Part shown: positions 31,559 through 35,145 of the stretch, piece by piece
Layout: each line of letters begins with the position of its first letter
Numbering within the stretch: the stretch's first letter is position 1
Translations under genes and position numbers: made by a program
Source of the DNA: Opitutaceae bacterium
GTDB lineage: Bacteria > Verrucomicrobiota > Verrucomicrobiia > Opitutales > Opitutaceae
Length of the DNA: 35,145 bases
Direction: 5' to 3'
NCBI GenBank assembly: GCA_005799525.1
Contig: SYGN01000060.1
Span: 1 to 35,145 of the forward strand
The notes under the pieces: generated by a model
Databases searched by the model: none
Told to the model about the DNA's origin: nothing
What the model saw: only the letters and a program-made list of their open reading frames with translations

Positions 31559-31956
31559 TCTCCGTGCGCGCCCAGATCACCGTCCGCTACGCCGAAACCG
31601 ACATGATGGGCATCGTCTATCACGCGAATTATCTTCCGTGGTTTGAAGTCGCCCGCACCCAGCTCCTCCGCGAGCAGGGCTTCCCCTACCGTCAGCTCGA
31701 GACCGCTGGCTATCGCCTTCCCGTCCTCGAAGTCGCCGCCAAATATCGTCGTCCCGCGCTCTACGACGACACCCTCACGATCGTCGCCACCATTCGCGAA
31801 AAGCCGCTCTTGCGCATCTGGATCGATTACGAGGTTTTCCGCGGCGACGAACTTTTGGCCACCGGCCAGAGCGCCCATGCGTTCTGTGATCTCACGGGTC
31901 GGCCCACCCGGCCACCCGCAGCGTTCGTCGCACGGATGAACGCACTCTTTACATAA
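31555..31956 (+). CDS. YbgC-type hotdog acyl-thioesterase (4HBT family)
   Basis: A 133-residue hotdog protein. VRYAETDMMGIVYHANYLPWFE is shown by Asp16 in the YAETDMMG text and the following HANY, the catalytic loop of 4-hydroxybenzoyl-CoA thioesterase/YbgC proteins. It hydrolyses acyl-CoA or acyl-ACP thioesters in the cytoplasm. ATG 31555 overlaps the GT4 stop as ATGA, so both are made together. Its stop overlaps that of queG by eight bases in convergent orientation. YbgC normally sits with tol-pal genes; none is present, so here it may release chains made by the adjacent ketosynthase/ACP set. Confidence 0.88.
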   Translation: MISVRAQITVRYAETDMMGIVYHANYLPWFEVARTQLLREQGFPYRQLETAGYRLPVLEVAAKYRRPALYDDTLTIVATIREKPLLRIWIDYEVFRGDELLATGQSAHAFCDLTGRPTRPPAAFVARMNALFT

Positions 31957-33145
31957 CGAGTCCGGCCTCTGCCGCATATTCCGCGAGCACCGTCGCGTCC
32001 GTCTCCGTCGCCTCCGCTCCCGCGAGCAGGGCCCGGCCACCGAGGCGATACACCGCCCACACCGCATGCGCGCGCACCAACGCCAAATCATGGGCGCATG
32101 CCAACTCGACCAATGGCGGCAACAACGCGGTATCACCCGAATTCCCCGCCACCACGCAGGCGTTGCGCAACAGCCCGCCCAGCTTCACCCGCTTGATCGC
32201 CGTCCGCCGAAACACCTCCGCGAACCGCACCGGCGTCAGCCCCAAGATTTCCCGCAACTCCAGTTCCGCAATGTCACCCCGCACCGACAGCAGCATCTTC
32301 CGCCCTTCCTGCGCAAAGCGGTTCCACGGACACACCTCGAGACAGACATCACAGCCATAGATTCGTTGTCCGATCCCCGCCCGCAGTTCACGCGGAATAA
32401 CCCCCTTGTTCTCAATCGTCTGGTACGACACGCACCGGCGCGCATCCACCACACCCGGTTTCACAAAGGCGTCCGTCGGGCACGCGTCGAGACACCGCGT
32501 GCATTTTCCACACAACAGCCCGACCTCACCCGCCTGCTTCGTGTCGAGATTCTCCACTTTTTTCCGAATCGGTTCATCCGCCACGAACGCCACCTTGGTC
32601 AGAATCGCCGCCAGCAACAGCCAGTTCCCGTGTCGCCGGGAAATGAGCATCGCATTCTTACCGACAAATCCGATTCCCGCCCGCGCCGCCCACCCGCGCT
32701 CCAGCACCGGCCCCGTATCGACATAGTAACGATAGTCCCTTTCGCCGATTCCATAAAGCTCCTGCATGATTCGCCCGGCCGCGATGAACCCCGGCTTCAC
32801 CGTGTCGTGGTAATCCTCGTTCAACGCATAGCGCGCCCACGTCGGCCGCCCCGCCCTCTCGCCCACGCTCACGCCTTGCGTGGGAGAAGCCACGCCCCCG
32901 TCGCGTTGACCACCCTCCGCATAACTGATCCCCAGCATGATCGCCGAGCACGCGCCCGGCAGCACGAGCTGCGGATCGATCCGTTTGTCCGCCGTGCGCT
33001 CCATCCAGCCCATCTCCCCGTGCAGGCCCGCGTCCAGCCAGGCCCGCAAGCCATCGTCGTGTCCGCTCGCCAAGGTCGCGAACCGCACTTCGTCGAAACC
33101 CACTTCGCCCAACCGCCGCCGCAACTCCTCCTGCCGCGTATCCAT
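31949..33145 (-). CDS. queG: Epoxyqueuosine reductase
   Basis: Performs the last step of queuosine synthesis in tRNA anticodons, reducing epoxyqueuosine with a cobalamin and two 4Fe-4S clusters. At 398 residues it is of usual length. Asp143 in VDTGPVLER is the catalytic acid region, GFVGKNAMLI a cofactor segment. Cys212, 215, 218 and 222 (CGKCTRCLDACP) bind the first cluster; Cys265, 268 and 272 (CDVCLEVCPWN) with Cys238 or Cys222 serve the second. A HEAT-like C-terminal part follows. I start at ATG 33145; the frame to 33193 lies in aroK. Its start overlaps the aroK stop (TGATG), implying coupling. Confidence 0.95.
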   Translation of the reverse strand: MDTRQEELRRRLGEVGFDEVRFATLASGHDDGLRAWLDAGLHGEMGWMERTADKRIDPQLVLPGACSAIMLGISYAEGGQRDGGVASPTQGVSVGERAGRPTWARYALNEDYHDTVKPGFIAAGRIMQELYGIGERDYRYYVDTGPVLERGWAARAGIGFVGKNAMLISRRHGNWLLLAAILTKVAFVADEPIRKKVENLDTKQAGEVGLLCGKCTRCLDACPTDAFVKPGVVDARRCVSYQTIENKGVIPRELRAGIGQRIYGCDVCLEVCPWNRFAQEGRKMLLSVRGDIAELELREILGLTPVRFAEVFRRTAIKRVKLGGLLRNACVVAGNSGDTALLPPLVELACAHDLALVRAHAVWAVYRLGGRALLAGAEATETDATVLAEYAAEAGLVM

Positions 33146-33696
33146 CAGCGTTGACCTCGCGCCCGCAGAAAATCCACCGCGTCGCGCCTCCACGCCCGCA
33201 TCACGTGACCCGCAATATCCATCAGCGGTCGCGAATCCGTGAGGATCACCGTACCGGACTGCCGGTAGATCGACTCACGCTGCGCGAACAGCGTGCGGAT
33301 GCGCTCCTCGGGATTTTCCGCCACCAGCAGCGGTCGGTTATGCTGCCGTGAGGTCCGCGCGAGAATCGTCTCCACCGACGCATGCAGACACACCACCACA
33401 CCTTGGCTCTGCAACGTCCCGAGCATCCCGGGTTGCACCACAAGCCCTCCGCCGCACGACACCACCGTTCGCTCCCCCGTATGCCCGCCCTCGATAAACG
33501 CCCGCTCCATCGCACGAAACGCCGCTTCCCCCTCCTGCGCGAAGATCTCCGGAATGGTTTTTTTCTGCTGCCGCTCGATCTCGTGATCGCTGTCGACCAT
33601 GTGAAAGCCGAGCTTGTGAGCCACGGCCCGGCCCACGGCGCTCTTGCCCGTGCCCATGAACCCAACGATGTAGAGATTGACGTCCGTTGCGTTCAT
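33145..33696 (-). CDS. aroK: Shikimate kinase
   Basis: Phosphorylates shikimate with ATP, step five of the shikimate pathway to aromatic amino acids. The 183-residue length is normal. GFMGTGKSAVG (12-22) is the P-loop, Asp35 and Asp37 in VDSDHEIE and Arg61 bind shikimate, and CGGG (81-84) is the substrate loop; RPLL and the lid Arg (TSRQHNRPLL) follow. ATG 33696 gives the expected N-terminus; a GTG directly before it would add one Met. It is the first of a two-gene unit with queG, and lies divergent to the lyase gene with 56 bases between them. Confidence 0.95.
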   Translation of the reverse strand: MNATDVNLYIVGFMGTGKSAVGRAVAHKLGFHMVDSDHEIERQQKKTIPEIFAQEGEAAFRAMERAFIEGGHTGERTVVSCGGGLVVQPGMLGTLQSQGVVVCLHASVETILARTSRQHNRPLLVAENPEERIRTLFAQRESIYRQSGTVILTDSRPLMDIAGHVMRAWRRDAVDFLRARGQR

Positions 33697-33752
33697 CACG
33701 TGACCTCAGACGAAACGCACCGCCCGCCGCCTTGCCAAACACCAAAATCCCT

Positions 33753-34808
33753 ATGACAGGCCCACGCCCCAATTTTACCTTCGCGAGCGATAACACCGCC
33801 GGTATTTGCCCCGCGGCGCTCGCCGCCCTCACGGCCGCCAACTCCGACTGCGTCCCCAGCTATGGCGACGATCATCACACCGCCCGCACAAAAAGACTCT
33901 TCGCCGAACTCTTCGAGACCGACTGCGACGTCTTTCTCGTCTTCAACGGCACCGCCGCCAACGCCCTCGCGCTCTCCTCGATCTGTCAGCGCCATCACAG
34001 CATTTTATGTCACGCCCACGCCCACATCGAAACCGACGAGTGCGCTGCGCCAGAATTTTTCACCGGCGGCAGCAAACTCCTCCCGGTCGACTCGCCGGAC
34101 GCCAAGCTGCGCGCCGCCGATCTCGCGCCCGCACTCCAGCGGGGGCACGGCGTCCATTTCCCAAAACCGCGCGCGCTCTCGCTGACCCAATCGACCGAAC
34201 TCGGGACCATCTATACGCCCGCCGAACTTCACGCTTTGACCGACTGGGCGCACGCCCACGATCTCGCGGTTCACCTCGACGGCGCTCGTTTCTCGAACGC
34301 TGCCGCCGCCCTCCACAAGCGCGGCGATCACTCACCGGCCGATCTCACGTGGCGGGTCGGCATCGATGTGTTGTGTTTCGGCGGCACAAAAAACGGCCTC
34401 CTCACCACTGAAGCCATCGTGTTTTTCAACCGCGATCTCGCCCGCGAGTTTGCCTACCGCGTGAAACAAACCGGCCAGCTCGCGTCGAAAATGCGTTTCG
34501 CCGCCGCCCAATGGGACGCCATCCTCAGCGACGGTGCGTGGCGGCGTCACGCCGCCCACGCCAACCACCAAGCTCAGAAACTCTCCGCCGCCCTCACTGC
34601 GCTCGGTTGCCAACTCGTTACCCCCACAGAAGCGAACGGCGTCTTCGTCGAATTCGCCCCCGCCACCGTCGCCGCGCTTGAGGCCCGCGGCTGGCATTTC
34701 TACAAATTCGCCGGCCCACACGGCTACCGCCTCATGTGCTCGTGGGAAACAGCCGACGCGGACATCGCGGCCTTTCTGACGGACGCCCGCGCCGCCCTCG
34801 GAAAATAA
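33753..34808 (+). CDS. ltaE: Threonine aldolase-type PLP lyase (low-specificity)
   Basis: A 351-residue fold-type I enzyme that splits threonine or allo-threonine to glycine and acetaldehyde. FASDNTAGICPAAL starts it, SYGDD is the early active-site loop, VFNGTAANALAL binds the PLP phosphate, His89-His91 stack near the ring, HLDGARFSNA (Asp176) holds the PLP nitrogen, and Lys213 in CFGGTKNG makes the aldimine. Start ATG 33753; the frame reaching 33687 would enter aroK. It ends at the bidirectional terminator that it shares with the FKBP gene. The family also includes related beta-eliminating lyases, so the substrate is not certain. Confidence 0.88.
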   Translation: MTGPRPNFTFASDNTAGICPAALAALTAANSDCVPSYGDDHHTARTKRLFAELFETDCDVFLVFNGTAANALALSSICQRHHSILCHAHAHIETDECAAPEFFTGGSKLLPVDSPDAKLRAADLAPALQRGHGVHFPKPRALSLTQSTELGTIYTPAELHALTDWAHAHDLAVHLDGARFSNAAAALHKRGDHSPADLTWRVGIDVLCFGGTKNGLLTTEAIVFFNRDLAREFAYRVKQTGQLASKMRFAAAQWDAILSDGAWRRHAAHANHQAQKLSAALTALGCQLVTPTEANGVFVEFAPATVAALEARGWHFYKFAGPHGYRLMCSWETADADIAAFLTDARAALGK

Positions 34809-34836
34809 AAAGCCCCCGGCTCGCGCCGAGGGCTTT
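34809..34836. terminator. Bidirectional intrinsic terminator
   Basis: AAAGCCCCCGGC (34809-34820), TCGC, GCCGAGGGCTTT (34825-34836): 11 of 12 pairs match. On the minus strand the stem runs into a TTTTATTTTC tail and so serves the FKBP gene best; on the plus strand it is followed by GCTT after TTT and serves the lyase gene less strongly. Confidence 0.9.
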
Positions 34837-34879
34837 GCTTAAAGTTCGTCTGAATCTCGCGCGGGTTGTAGTCGCGAGG

Positions 34880-35145
34880 TCACTTCACCCCAGTTGCCGC
34901 CGCCGGCGCCGCGGGCATCGCCGCTGCGCCCGCCTTGATCTCGAGCAACTCGACGTCGAAGACCAGGGTCGACCCCGGAGGAATCGCACCCTTGCTGCCG
35001 TCATCGCCGTAAGCGAGGTGTGGCGGCACGTACAGCTTGATCTTACCGCCCTTGTTCACCTTTTGCAGCCCCTCGGTCCAACCGGGGATCACGCCCTCCA
35101 GCGGGAATTCCGCCGGCTCGCCGCGCTGCACCGAGCTATCAAACA
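34880..35145 (-). CDS. FKBP-type peptidyl-prolyl isomerase, 5' end outside window
   Basis: C-terminal part of an FKBP domain that speeds cis-trans proline isomerisation. The frame stays open to the right edge, where it reads [10 protein letters not shown], so the start lies outside; the ATG-less codon at 35131 is internal. [16 protein letters not shown], then [15 protein letters not shown] and [18 protein letters not shown] are the standard FKBP blocks, with the Tyr and Ile/Trp of the proline pocket present. An Ala/Pro-rich tail ([15 protein letters not shown]) ends it. Location (cytoplasm or periplasm) cannot be decided without the N-terminus. Confidence 0.93.
   Translation of the reverse strand, partial: FDSSVQRGEPAEFPLEGVIPGWTEGLQKVNKGGKIKLYVPPHLAYGDDGSKGAIPPGSTLVFDVELLEIKAGAAAMPAAPAAATGVK

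Noticed and set aside
34809-34836. REP element
   Set aside because: Flanking A/T runs and convergent location mark it as an ordinary bidirectional terminator.
1-35145. tRNA, rRNA, insertion sequence or phage attachment site
   Set aside because: No cloverleaf-like arms with conserved T-loop, no transposase or integrase motifs found by eye; a covariance-model scan would be needed to exclude small RNAs.

Overview
The window is high-GC bacterial DNA with one circular-chromosome style of gene packing: short gaps, many ATGA stop/start overlaps, and ATG, GTG and TTG starts. It carries no rRNA, tRNA, CRISPR array, integrase or transposase that I can see. The large plug-and-barrel receptor with an N-terminal carboxypeptidase-regulatory-like domain, the ACP-FabZ fusion, the repeat content and the very C-rich + strand fit a Gram-negative member of Verrucomicrobiota, most likely Opitutales/Opitutaceae. 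That placement is inference from gene style, not a database match.

Bases 1-8.3 kb are a surface-polysaccharide block. It holds the end of rfbA (dTDP-glucose synthesis), a family-2 glycosyltransferase, a convergent polyprenol-phosphate-type GT2, an extended SDR nucleotide-sugar enzyme whose catalytic Tyr is replaced by Asn, a large polytopic membrane protein, a SAM methyltransferase and a divergent YbhN-type membrane protein. Bases 8.3-10 kb hold a two-domain GT4 enzyme. Bases 10.2-13.1 kb hold an orphan TonB-dependent receptor whose base composition breaks the strand asymmetry of its surroundings.

Bases 13.5-21.7 kb hold a YdjM-type membrane hydrolase, another methyltransferase, three GT-C-like membrane proteins and a GT4. 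Two of the membrane proteins are divergent paralogues. Three membrane proteins in the window share one C-terminal extracytoplasmic domain.

Bases 21.8-32 kb look like lipid and glycolipid synthesis. A PLP alpha-oxoamine synthase resembling serine palmitoyltransferase converges on a tight six-gene minus-strand set: ACP-FabZ fusion, beta-ketoacyl-ACP synthase, SDR reductase, MGDG-synthase/UgtP-like glycosyltransferase and two GT4 enzymes. A GT4 coupled to a YbgC-type thioesterase reads away divergently. No enoyl reductase is present. The simplest reading is a dedicated acyl-chain plus glycosylation pathway for an unusual membrane glycolipid.

Bases 32-35.1 kb return to general metabolism: queG, aroK, a threonine-aldolase-type lyase and a truncated FKBP prolyl isomerase.

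Small repeats run through the region: CTYARNN heptamer tandems (two inside one GT4 gene), REP-like palindromes (one pair between genes, one inside a gene), and a long perfect inverted repeat at a GTG start codon.
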